The notes under the pieces: generated by a model | Database searches by the model: none | What the model was told of the DNA's origin: nothing | What the model saw: the letters and a program-made list of their open reading frames with translations, nothing else | Position numbers and translations under genes: made by a program | Source of the DNA: Bacillota bacterium | Lineage (GTDB): Bacteria > Bacillota > UBA4882 > UBA8346 | DNA: 64,000 nucleotides | Direction: 5' to 3' | Assembly: GCA_023402395.1 (NCBI GenBank) | Contig: JAEYGI010000072.1 | Location: 121,419 to 185,418 of the forward strand | Part shown: piece after piece, positions 53,242 to 61,432 of the stretch | Position numbering within the stretch: the stretch's first letter is position 1 | Layout of the letters: every line of letters begins with the position of its first letter

Positions 53242-54525
53242 ATGAATCGTTTGGAGAAAGCAGCGTCTCTGCTGCGCGGGTTTAAAGGGGAGAATTACGT
53301 ATTCGGCCGAGGCGTGCTGGAAGAGACCGGAAAGCTGGCGGCCGGATACGGCCGGTCGGCGCTGGTCATCGCCAATCCCGGCCAATGGCTGAAGCCCGTG
53401 GTTGACCGGGTGGTGGGCTCGCTCCGCGCCAATGGCGTCAGCCTGGCCGGCGACCGGATCGTGCCTGACGCCGGCCCCAACGCGCCCCGGGAGGACGTTT
53501 ACCGGATCGAAAGCTATATCCTGCACTTCCAGCCCGATTGCATCGTGGTCATCGGCGGGGGCAGTTCCATTGACGCCGCCAAGTCGGCCAACGCCCTGGC
53601 CACGCTCGGCGTCCACAGCCCGGAGATCGAGAGCTACTTCGGGACCGGACTGGTCAGCGAGGCTCTACAACGGACCGGACGGAAACTCCGGCCGCTGATC
53701 GCGGTGCAGACCGCGGCCAGCTCCGGCGCGCATCTTACCAAATACTCGAATATCACCGACCCGGTGGCCGGCCAGAAGAAGCTGATCGTCGACGACGCGG
53801 TGATCCCGGCCAAAGCGGTCTTCGATTACGAAGTAACCCTGACCGCGCCGGTCAGCCTGACCATTGACGGCGCGCTGGACGGAATCGCCCACTGCCTGGA
53901 GGTCTTCTTCGGAGCCGGCCCCGACAAGTTCGCAATCATGCAAGAAGTGGCCGAGACCGGCATCGGACTGGTGGTTGAGTACGCCAAGCGAATCATTGAC
54001 AACCCGGCCGATCTGGAGGCCCGGGAAGCGTTGGGGCTGGCCACCGACCTCGGCGGGTTCGCGATCATGATCGGCGGCACCAACGGCGCCCATCTCACCA
54101 GCTTTTCGCTGGTGGACGTCACCAGCCACGGCCGGGCCTGCGGCATCATGAACCCGTATTACACGGTCTTCTTCGCCCCGGCGGTTGAACCGCAACTGCG
54201 GGCGGTCGGGAAGATCTTCAAGGACGCCGGCTGGATCAAGGCTGATCTCGGCGGATTGCATGGCCGGGAGCTGGGAGTGGCCGTGGCCGAAGGCATGGTC
54301 GCCTTCAGCCGGAGCATTCAGTCGCCGACCAAACTTTCCGATCTGCCCGGCTTCAGCGACGAGCACATCCGGCGGGCCCTGGAAGCGGCCAAAAACCCGC
54401 AATTGGAGATGAAGCTGAAAAACATGCCGGTGCCGCTCACCGCGGCCCAGGTCGATCAGTACATGGCTCCGATTCTGGAAGCGGCCAAGACCGGCGACTT
54501 TAGCCGGATCAAGAACATGAACTAA
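53242..54525 (+). CDS. iron-containing alcohol dehydrogenase (second)
   Basis: 427-residue group III dehydrogenase. NAD(P)-binding is indicated by CIVVIGGGSSIDAAKSANAL and TAASSGAHLTKYSNITD. Metal ligands are the Asp/His of LDGIAHCLEVFFG and two histidines in GGTNGAHLTSFSLVDVTSHG. It is longer than, and clearly distinct from, the dehydrogenase at 33187. Last gene of the regulon, it probably oxidises or reduces a pathway intermediate. AAGGAGG lies 5-6 bp before the ATG; a strong terminator follows. Confidence 0.91.
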   Translation: MNRLEKAASLLRGFKGENYVFGRGVLEETGKLAAGYGRSALVIANPGQWLKPVVDRVVGSLRANGVSLAGDRIVPDAGPNAPREDVYRIESYILHFQPDCIVVIGGGSSIDAAKSANALATLGVHSPEIESYFGTGLVSEALQRTGRKLRPLIAVQTAASSGAHLTKYSNITDPVAGQKKLIVDDAVIPAKAVFDYEVTLTAPVSLTIDGALDGIAHCLEVFFGAGPDKFAIMQEVAETGIGLVVEYAKRIIDNPADLEAREALGLATDLGGFAIMIGGTNGAHLTSFSLVDVTSHGRACGIMNPYYTVFFAPAVEPQLRAVGKIFKDAGWIKADLGGLHGRELGVAVAEGMVAFSRSIQSPTKLSDLPGFSDEHIRRALEAAKNPQLEMKLKNMPVPLTAAQVDQYMAPILEAAKTGDFSRIKNMN

Positions 54526-54552
54526 AACGCAGGGATACGTTTCGAATCGGAT

Positions 54553-54585
54553 GAAAGCCCCGGGCCGGGAGGGCCCGGGGCTTTC
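54553..54585 (+). terminator. strong terminator at the end of the sugar regulon
   Basis: GAAAGCCCCGGGCC pairs with GGCCCGGGGCTTTC (14-bp stem, 5-nt loop). Confidence 0.88.
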
Positions 54586-54930
54586 ACATTCAGTGCCCGC
54601 CCCGCAATCGTTCAATATTTGCGCCGCTTCAACCCGCATTCCTAATGAAATTGATCTCCTGATTGCCCAAACACATCATTGATCCTCCCAAAGATCCTTC
54701 CGCCTTCAAAAAACTTTCTTGCGCCGCCAGAGATCGCTCCGGCCATTCCGGAAGATGATTTTACGACACCGGGGATCTTTCTTTCGCGAAAAACTTATAT
54801 TTTTCAATAAAAATCGGTTCGCGCGGTTTCCAAGTTTTGTCCAGAGCAAATAAGAAATTGAAAGTAGGCCGTCTTCGGTTAAAAATGGCAAAGTTCTGGA
54901 AGGGAATTGAACCTGAATGGGGAAGATACT

Positions 54931-55041
54931 CTATATAAGTTGAATTAATTTCTAATATTGCATCTATTGCATCATGTCTCGTAAGCCTTCCATAATGGAA
55001 AAATTAATGAATTTAATTCAACTTATTTCATCCTAATATAG
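54931..55041 (-). repeat. two-module palindromic repeat, module B copy
   Basis: Starts CTATATAAGTTGAATTAA and ends TTCAACTTATTTCATCCTA, then ATATAG, inverted relative to the copy at 41.4 kb. Module A is reduced to its outer end. The rest of 54586-55191 is AT-rich; I find no gene. A TATAGT at about 55134 could be the -10 box of the chemotaxis gene. Confidence 0.8.
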
Positions 55042-55191
55042 CTACCCGTGAAAGAAATTTTCCCCGTTCTGAAATCGGTGTTAGCATTAATTTAACATCA
55101 TAATAAAAAAATTTTCACATTCAAACCAAGATATAGTAAAATAAAAATAGAGAAACGATTTAGCGGTAGGGGAAATCATGGAGGTGTTTCT

Positions 55192-56892
55192 ATGAGCGGA
55201 AGGAATAGTGGATGGCCGCAAGCCGTCAGCGGGTTTGTGTTTGCCTTTCTTTCCAAGTTCCGGGTCCTGCATCAGATTTTGATCGTGATCTCGGTGATGG
55301 CATTCTTCTTGGTCCTTGAAGGGTATCTGAGCCTGCGGATCATCGATAATCTACAGGAATCCAGCAAGAAACTGTTCCGGGAGAGCACTCAGCATCTTAC
55401 CTTGATTATCACCGCCAAGCGAGAAGTGGAAATGTTACGCAAGGAATATATCACCAATCTGGTGAATCTTTCGCCCATCACTCCGACGGCGCTCTCCCTA
55501 AGCGCCAGCCTGGACGGCCTGCAAGTGGCGGATGCGGACATGGAGGGGCTGGGCGCCTATGTCGAAAATATCGAGTATATATTGGCGCAAGCGATCAACA
55601 GCGACAATTTTGATAAATTGGACCAGCAGCTGACATTGCTTGAAACCGAGTTGCAGCAGTTCCACAACCGCCTGATGAGTCAGGCCATCACTTCGATGGA
55701 TCAGTCCAACCGGTACTCCGAAAGCGCCCGAAGCGCCTCGCTGTGGATCCTGCTGGTCAGTCTGGTGGTTTCGCTGGGGCTGGGCGTCCTGATCGCCGCG
55801 TCCATTTCCCGGCCGCTACGGAAGATCGCCGCCGCCGCCAACGCGCTGGCCGTCGGCGATCTGTCGAAGAACGTCAAGGCAGAGGGGTGCTATGAAGTCA
55901 CCGAGGTGATGCGGGGCTTGAACCACGCCATTGAGGGCCTGCGGCAACTGGTCCGGGGCATCAATGAACATGCCAAGGTGTTGATCGAGGCCAGCATCGA
56001 TTTGGAACGGGCTTCCACCGAATCCGGGCGTTCGGCGGCCGAGGTCAGCCGGGCCATGGAAGAGCTGACTCAGGCGTCGTCGGCCCAAGCGGATCAGATC
56101 ACCGAAGCGGTCAACACGGTCAACCGGCTCAGCCAGTTGGTGCAAAGGGTTACCTCGGATACGGAGCGGATCGCCTCGGTCTCCGAAAAAGTGGTCGATT
56201 CGGCCATGGCGGGACAAAATGTCACCGGCAAGGTAGCCCGGGAGATCGGAGAGTTGTACACCTCGACCAAAGAGGTGGCGGCGGTGATCGAGGAGCTGAA
56301 TAAGGCCTCCGAGGAGATCACCGAAATCACCTCGCTGATCGAGGGCATCGCCGAGCAAACGACGTTGCTGGCGTTGAACGCCTCTATCGAAGCGGCCCGG
56401 GCCGGCGTCCACGGCAAAGGCTTTGGGGTGGTGGCCAAGGAAACCGCCAAACTGGCCGAGCAATCGAAACAAGCGGCCCAGATGATCACCGGAGTCATCT
56501 CTCAAATGAAAAGCAGGACTGACCAGGCGGTGCTCGCCATTCAGAACGGCATGCGCCGGGTCGAGGCCGGACGCGACCTGACCATGGAAGCGGCGGTTAC
56601 CTTCAAAAATATTTTCCAAGTGCTGGAGGAGGCTTTGGCCCAGATCAACCAGGTCGCCGGCTTCGCCAGGGAGATGGCGGAGAAGAACGGCACGGTGATC
56701 ACGGTAATGGCCAATATTTCGGCGGTCAGCGAAGAAAGCATGGCCGGGACCGAGGAGGTCACCGCCACCGCCGAGGAACAGACCGCCGAGGCGGAGGAAG
56801 TCATGGCCCTGGCTCAGAATCTGGCCGGAGTGGCCAACGGGCTCAAGGGCTCTGTCGCAGTGTTCGAACTGGGAGGAGAGGCCGGACGGTGA
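55192..56892 (+). CDS. methyl-accepting chemotaxis protein
   Basis: 566-residue transmembrane receptor that controls CheA. Layout: membrane segment 1 at about residues 27-48, a mainly helical periplasmic sensor of about 130 residues, membrane segment 2 at about 181-203, a HAMP domain to about 257, then the cytosolic signalling hairpin with the conserved tip region IEGIAEQTTLLALNASIEAA and GFGVVAKETAKLAEQS. The ligand is unknown. GGAGGTG precedes the ATG. No chemotaxis partner gene is adjacent, but it lies beside the sugar regulon. Confidence 0.95.
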   Translation: MSGRNSGWPQAVSGFVFAFLSKFRVLHQILIVISVMAFFLVLEGYLSLRIIDNLQESSKKLFRESTQHLTLIITAKREVEMLRKEYITNLVNLSPITPTALSLSASLDGLQVADADMEGLGAYVENIEYILAQAINSDNFDKLDQQLTLLETELQQFHNRLMSQAITSMDQSNRYSESARSASLWILLVSLVVSLGLGVLIAASISRPLRKIAAAANALAVGDLSKNVKAEGCYEVTEVMRGLNHAIEGLRQLVRGINEHAKVLIEASIDLERASTESGRSAAEVSRAMEELTQASSAQADQITEAVNTVNRLSQLVQRVTSDTERIASVSEKVVDSAMAGQNVTGKVAREIGELYTSTKEVAAVIEELNKASEEITEITSLIEGIAEQTTLLALNASIEAARAGVHGKGFGVVAKETAKLAEQSKQAAQMITGVISQMKSRTDQAVLAIQNGMRRVEAGRDLTMEAAVTFKNIFQVLEEALAQINQVAGFAREMAEKNGTVITVMANISAVSEESMAGTEEVTATAEEQTAEAEEVMALAQNLAGVANGLKGSVAVFELGGEAGR

Positions 56893-56930
56893 TAAGGCCG
56901 GCCGGAACTTCAATGATCCACAAACCGGGG

Positions 56931-57114
56931 CTATATAGGATGAAGTAAATATCTTTACTAAATTTGCATTCTTAACACTGAATGCAAATAAATCAAATCG
57001 GAATTTACTTCATCCTATTACAGCTGAAATAAGTTGAATTAAATTCATTAATTTTCCATCATGGCCGGCATTAAGGACATGATGTATATCAGAAATTTAA
57101 TTCAAATTATATAG
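56931..57114 (+). repeat. two-module palindromic repeat, full copy
   Basis: CTATATAGGATGAAGTAAAT opens module A (inner ATTTGCATTC ... GAATGCAAAT), then TTACAGCTGAAATAAG joins to module B, ending TTATATAG. Outer ends CTATATA and TATATAG are inverted. Same orientation as the 41.4 kb copy. The rest of 57115-57295 shows no gene. Confidence 0.85.
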
Positions 57115-57295
57115 CGGCAAAGCGCGCCCCGGTTTTTTTCCATCCGGTCCCTGGATTGACGATCCTTCCCCCCGTTTCGCCTCGAATACATTGGCGTCAA
57201 TGGTTGAACAATACCGGTAGGAATGGGTGGATGCCGCCGGCGGGTGGGGCCCGTTGGTATGAAAACCGGATGGATGCGTCGGAAGGGGTAGCGCA

Positions 57296-57637
57296 GTGTG
57301 TCTTAAAAACAAGGTCTTGGCCTGGATAGCGTTAGCCGTGGTAAGCCTGGGATGCCTCGGCTATGTTTGGTGGAAAGGTTCGCGGCCTGTCCCCCGGTCC
57401 AATCCGATCCGGCAGCAATACAGTTATTACCGGATCATGGACCAAGCCACCGGGGAGACGCTGATGGTGATCTCGTCGGCGCCGGTGACGGAAGGGGATG
57501 AGTTGATCACCGGGGACAACCGGCGATTCGTGGTGGTCAGAGTGGTTGGCAACCAGGCCTACGCCAAGTTTGTGGAAAAGGTGAAACTGACCGGCCGCGG
57601 CGCTCCTCCGGATGATTCGGCGGGTTCCAACCCGTAG
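57296..57637 (+). CDS. small membrane-anchored protein of unknown function
   Basis: 113 residues, starting at a GTG after GAAGGGG. A single membrane segment (residues 7-27, VLAWIALAVVSLGCLGYVWW) is followed by a small extracellular or periplasmic domain: YYRIMDQATGETLMVIS, a VTEGDELITGDNRRFVVVRV strand pair and GNQAYAKFVEKVKL. Short proteins with this pattern occur in sporulating Bacillota near spo genes; I cannot name it. A terminator follows. Confidence 0.6.
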   Translation: MCLKNKVLAWIALAVVSLGCLGYVWWKGSRPVPRSNPIRQQYSYYRIMDQATGETLMVISSAPVTEGDELITGDNRRFVVVRVVGNQAYAKFVEKVKLTGRGAPPDDSAGSNP

Positions 57638-57664
57638 CGGCTGGAGCCGGGAACTACCGTGAAC

Positions 57665-57695
57665 AAAAACCCTTACCGTATGGCGAGGGTTTTTT
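57665..57695 (+). terminator. terminator after the small membrane protein
   Basis: AAAACCCT pairs with AGGGTTTT across an inner partial stem; T-run follows. Confidence 0.78.
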
Positions 57696-57739
57696 GTTTG
57701 ATCCAAGCGGACGTTGATTCAATAGGGAATAAAAAGCAA

Positions 57740-57921
57740 TTATATAAGTTGAATTAAATTTCAAGGTGCATCATGTCCCGTAAGCCTTCCATGATGAGAA
57801 ATTAATGAATTAATTCAACTTATTTCAGCTGTAATCGGATGAAGTAAATTCCGATGGATGCCGTTTGCATTCGGCTTTAAGAATACAAATTTAATAATAG
57901 AAATTTACTTCATCTTATTTA
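57740..57921 (-). repeat. two-module palindromic repeat, full copy, inverted
   Basis: Reverse orientation of the copies at 41.4 and 56.9 kb: TATATAAGTTGAATTAAATT ... ATTTCAGCTG (module B), then GGATGAAGTAAATTCC ... AAATTTACTTCATC (module A). Confidence 0.85.
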
Positions 57922-58017
57922 TGATTTTTTTCCAAAATAATAAATTCCCCGGCAAAGATAGGCCAGGCCATAAATTAAGGCCAGAATCGTCGCCATGCCG
58001 GAACGATTGTCACGCAT
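57919..58017 (-). CDS. possible 32-residue membrane peptide
   Basis: A short frame with a good SD: GGGAGGGG stands 6 bp upstream of the ATG at 58017. The peptide starts MRDNRSGMATILALIYGLAY, is hydrophobic in the middle (one membrane span, residues 8-26) and ends in FGKKS. Its stop is at the very end of a repeat copy. No homologue is recognised; it may be chance. Confidence 0.4.
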   Translation of the reverse strand: MRDNRSGMATILALIYGLAYLCRGIYYFGKKS

Positions 58018-58201
58018 CGGCCGCCCCTCCCATAAAAGTTTCCTTGCGATCCGTTGTCACGAATTCTTACCATAATTATAACGAAGATCCGGATGTTAGA
58101 GCGAGGGGAACCGCTGGATGGGGGCTGATTCCTCGTTGGTTATGGCAACCGGCCGGAATGGAAAAATGATATATTTTACGCATTGTTTCAATGGCAATCC
58201 C

Positions 58202-58230
58202 TTGACAAACCGGCTCCGGTCGTTCAGAAT
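58202..58230 (+). promoter_or_regulatory. possible promoter upstream of the threonine aldolase gene
   Basis: TTGACA (58202-58207), 17-bp spacer, CAGAAT (58225-58230). A transcript from here would carry two repeat hairpins in its leader. Confidence 0.5.
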
Positions 58231-58287
58231 GTGGATGGATGCCGGTATTTCATTTGGCCCGTTGGCAACTGCGCTACGGCGTTGCAT

Positions 58288-58420
58288 CTAAAAGCATTGT
58301 GATAAACCCCGGCTGAAGGCCGGGTTGTACACAAAAGCTCAAAGAAGCAAGTGATAAAGTCGATTTTGGGACAGTTTAGCACGGTCGATGTCGACGTTAG
58401 ACTTTATCGCCTGGCTTTTA
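58288..58420 (+). repeat. hairpin repeat family 2, copy 2
   Basis: CTAAAAGCATTGTGATAAAC, hairpin CCCGGC-tgaag-GCCGGG, GTTGTACACAAAAGCTC, GTGATAAAGTCGATTTT, and the closing GACTTTATCGCCTGGCTTTT. Tandem with copy 3. Confidence 0.8.
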
Positions 58421-58552
58421 AAAGCGTTGTGATAAACCCCGGCTGAAGGCCGGGTTGTACATAAAAGCTCGGAGAAACAAGTGATAAAGTCGATCTACAT
58501 CTTTTATATATGTATCGTTGATATTGCGTAAGAGAGTTTATCACAAGGCTTT
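58419..58552 (+). repeat. hairpin repeat family 2, copy 3
   Basis: The left part equals copy 2 (same CCCGGC/GCCGGG hairpin). The right part differs and ends GAGTTTATCACAAGGCTTT, a near-exact inverse of its own start (AAAGCGTTGTGATAAAC). It ends 8 bp before the SD of the aldolase gene. Confidence 0.8.
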
Positions 58553-58574
58553 CCAAACCAAGGAGGATGGAATC

Positions 58575-59603
58575 GTGCGACAGGTTGATCTGCGAAGCGA
58601 TACGGTGACCCAGCCGACCCCGGCGATGCGGGAAGCGATGTTCGGAGCCGAGGTGGGCGACGATGTGTACGGCGAGGATCCGACCGTCAGGCGGCTGGAA
58701 GAGCGGGCCGCGGCGATGCTCGGGTTTGAAGCCGGTTTGCTGGTGGCGAGCGGCACCATGGGCAATCTGGTGGCCTTGCTCACCCATACCGGACGGGGTG
58801 ACGAGGTGCTGCTGGAGGCGGAGAGCCATATCTTCTACTACGAGGTCGGCGGGGTGGCCGCCCTGGCCGGAGCCCAGACCCGGCCGATTCCGGCGCGGCG
58901 CGGCCTGCTCACGCCGGAATTGGTCCGAAGCTATTACCGGGAGCGCAACATTCATCATCCCATCCCGCGCCTGCTCTGCCTGGAGAACACTCACAACCGG
59001 GGCGGCGGCTCGGTTTATACGCCGTCAGCCGTCGCCGCGCTGACGGCCTGCGCCAGGGAACTGAACCTGGCGGTACATATTGACGGGGCCCGGATCTTCA
59101 ATGCCGCCGTCGCTTGCGGCTGCGATGCCCGGGAACTGACGAAGGGTACGGACTCGGTCCAGTTCTGCCTCTCCAAGGGGCTCGGCGCGCCGATGGGTTC
59201 CGTTTTGGTCGGAGCGGCGGAGTTCATCGAGCGGGCTCGCCAGTGGCGGAAAATGGTCGGAGGCGGTTTCCGGCAGATCGGCCACATGGCCGCAGCCGGA
59301 CTGGTGGCCCTGGAGACGATGGTGGACCGGCTGGCCGAGGATCACCGGCTGGCCCGGAGATTGGCGGACGGCCTGGCCGAGATCCCGTATCTCCGGATCG
59401 ACCCGGCCACGGTCGAAACCAACATTGTGGTCTGCGCACTCGATGAAGCCCGCATTGGGGCCGGCGCCTTCCTGGAACGGCTGAAAGCGGCCGGCATCAA
59501 AGCCGGCGGCTACGGCGGAAGCCTGGTCCGGTTCGTGACTCACAAGGATGTCAACGAGGCGGATATCGATTATGTCCTGGCGACGCTGAAGGAGTTGGCC
59601 TGA
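58575..59603 (+). CDS. ltaE: low-specificity L-threonine aldolase
   Basis: PLP enzyme that cleaves L-threonine (and allo-threonine) to glycine and acetaldehyde; 342 residues. VDLRSDTVTQPTPAMREAM is the hallmark N-terminus. The PLP lysine is Lys201 in CLSKGLGAPMGSVLVG, and LAVHIDGARIFNAA gives the PLP-binding Asp. The GTG at 58575 has AAGGAGG 8 bp upstream. A marC-like gene follows 3 bp later, suggesting a two-gene operon. Confidence 0.94.
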   Translation: MRQVDLRSDTVTQPTPAMREAMFGAEVGDDVYGEDPTVRRLEERAAAMLGFEAGLLVASGTMGNLVALLTHTGRGDEVLLEAESHIFYYEVGGVAALAGAQTRPIPARRGLLTPELVRSYYRERNIHHPIPRLLCLENTHNRGGGSVYTPSAVAALTACARELNLAVHIDGARIFNAAVACGCDARELTKGTDSVQFCLSKGLGAPMGSVLVGAAEFIERARQWRKMVGGGFRQIGHMAAAGLVALETMVDRLAEDHRLARRLADGLAEIPYLRIDPATVETNIVVCALDEARIGAGAFLERLKAAGIKAGGYGGSLVRFVTHKDVNEADIDYVLATLKELA

Positions 59604-59606
59604 TTC

Positions 59607-60206
59607 ATGGATACCCATTTCGTCAACATTTACGTCAAGTTTTTCTTTTTGCTGACGCCGTTTTTTTTGCTGTCCACTTTTCTGTCGATGACCCGGGAGA
59701 TGACCGCGCCCGCCAAAAAGCGGCTGTCGATCAAGGTGACCTTCGCGGTGATCGTGATCTGCCTGACCATCTTCCTCATCGGCGATTATATTTTTCAGAT
59801 CTTCGGAATCACCCTGAATTCGTTCCGCATCGGCACCGGTATTCTATTGATCCTCTCCGCCATCTCGCTGGTGCTGGGATCGGACCGCGATCCGGCCCGG
59901 GATCCGGCCGAGGACATCTCAGTGGTGCCGCTGGCGATCCCGGTGACCGTCGGCCCGGCGACTACCGGGGCCCTGCTGGTGATGGGGAGCGAACTGCGCG
60001 GCTTTTGGGAGCGGACCGTGGGCATCGCCGCCTTGTGTTCAGCCATTCTCTGCGTGGGCCTGATGCTCTACCTGAGCGGCGCGGTGGAGCGGCTGGTCAA
60101 ACGGCAGGGGCTGATCATTCTCAGCAAGATCACGGGGCTGATCCTGGCGGCTTTGGCGGCGCAGATGATCATGACCGGGGTCCAGGGATTCCTGGGGAAA
60201 GTATAA
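59607..60206 (+). CDS. MarC-family membrane protein
   Basis: 199-residue protein with six membrane segments and the family layout: a first helix with FFLLTPFFLLSTFLSMT, MTREMTAPAKKRLSIKV, GDYIFQIFGITLNSFRIGTG, and VVPLAIPVTVGPATTGALLV. Function unknown (the old link to multiple antibiotic resistance is not supported). It follows the aldolase gene directly. Confidence 0.9.
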   Translation: MDTHFVNIYVKFFFLLTPFFLLSTFLSMTREMTAPAKKRLSIKVTFAVIVICLTIFLIGDYIFQIFGITLNSFRIGTGILLILSAISLVLGSDRDPARDPAEDISVVPLAIPVTVGPATTGALLVMGSELRGFWERTVGIAALCSAILCVGLMLYLSGAVERLVKRQGLIILSKITGLILAALAAQMIMTGVQGFLGKV

Positions 60207-60249
60207 GCGATTGAGTCTGGGAGGATGCCCGGTTTTTGCTTGATTCGAA

Positions 60250-60548
60250 AACTGTGATGGCAACCGGCCGAAATAACGCGGCGGCCGTTGTCATAGTAAC
60301 GGCGCTGACCAATAATTGACAAGCAATCATTGCCGGATCAGGGGCGATGATTAAAAATAGTCCGGCGCGCACTGCCGCAGTTTTGGGGATGACCAAAAAT
60401 TGACAGGCGGCGAATGCCGGACTTACGGCAAAGGTTGCCCTGGTTGCGGCGATCGATGCCGTTAGCCCGGCATGGGATGCCGCAATTCCGGCGATTGATG
60501 CCGTAGCAACGGCGCCAAGCGCCGGGGCACCGGCGTTAATTGCCGGAG
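60250..60548. repeat. decayed array of about 21-bp GC-rich palindromic units
   Basis: From about 60440 units read GCGGCGATCGATGCCGTTAG, CCGGCATGGGATGCCGCAAT, CCGGCGATTGATGCCGTAGC and so on, each 20-22 bp and a near-palindrome CCGGC...TGCCG. Further left, two longer direct repeats share GACCAAaAATTGACA (60307 and 60391, 84 bp apart). Not coding. Confidence 0.6.
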
Positions 60549-60551
60549 GAT

Positions 60552-61397
60552 TCAGACTCCGATCTCCGCGAACGGCATTCCTTGGACATAACAGACCGCC
60601 GCTCCCACGGCGGTCGCGAACTCCGCCTCCGCGGGCTTGATAAAGTTCACCCCGAACATCTCCGTCATTTTCGCAAAGATCGCCTCCGATTGCGGCACAT
60701 TGATCAAATTTCCGGTCAGTACCACATCCCGGGTTTGATCGATCCGGGTCGCGAAGACCGCGATCATCCCGATGGTCTGAAACACCAGATTGATGATGCC
60801 TAGCGCGACATCGGCCGGAGTGGCCAGATCGCTCAGCTTTCCGAAATTCGAGGCGGTCGCCTCCGCGGTCAGCCCTGCCAGCGAATCGTGAGAAATATCG
60901 CCGATGCTGAGATCGATATGGGTCAGTTGGCCGCCGCGCGCGGTTTCGATCAGGCTGTCAAAATCCCGGATATTCAGCATCCGGTTGGAGAGGCCCAACA
61001 GCGTCCCGCCGCCGACCCCGGTCCCGCCGAGATAACGGACTCCGGTCCGGTCCGCTTTTACCAGGGCCGTTCCCGTTCCCATGCTGACCACTATCGCTTG
61101 CTCCAGTTCGGTCAGAAACAGGCCTCCCAGCCCAATCGCGCGAAATTCATCGGCTTTGCCGGTGGGGAGCCCGTACAGCTTGGACACGATATGCGAGGAC
61201 CCGACACCGGTGACCATGATTCGCCCGATATCGCCGATATTCAATCCATTGACGCTTAAAAACTTGCCGAACGCCCCGTAGACCGAGGCGATCGGATCGG
61301 TCGCCTTCACCCGCATCGGACTGAAGACCGTCCCCCGGTCGAACCCGATAATCTTGGTGGTGCTGCCGCCGATATCAATCCCGATGATTTTGGCCAT
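60552..61397 (-). CDS. coaW: type II pantothenate kinase
   Basis: First step of coenzyme A synthesis in the cytosol. The 281-residue ASKHA-fold protein has the phosphate-1 motif IIGIDIGGSTTKIIGFD at the N-terminus, GTGTALVKADRTGVRYLGGT, and GGGTLLGLSNRML, as in staphylococcal-type CoaW. Type II kinases escape CoA feedback inhibition. The ATG at 61397 has GGGGG 8 bp upstream. It lies 35 bp after the transporter gene and is probably co-transcribed with it. Confidence 0.9.
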   Translation of the reverse strand: MAKIIGIDIGGSTTKIIGFDRGTVFSPMRVKATDPIASVYGAFGKFLSVNGLNIGDIGRIMVTGVGSSHIVSKLYGLPTGKADEFRAIGLGGLFLTELEQAIVVSMGTGTALVKADRTGVRYLGGTGVGGGTLLGLSNRMLNIRDFDSLIETARGGQLTHIDLSIGDISHDSLAGLTAEATASNFGKLSDLATPADVALGIINLVFQTIGMIAVFATRIDQTRDVVLTGNLINVPQSEAIFAKMTEMFGVNFIKPAEAEFATAVGAAVCYVQGMPFAEIGV

Positions 61398-61432
61398 CGA
61401 ACGTTCCCCCAATCCTTCCGGTCGGAAATGGG

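Noticed and set aside
57858..58169. 103-residue plus-strand open frame
   Set aside because: Begins inside a repeat copy and has no SD or domain.
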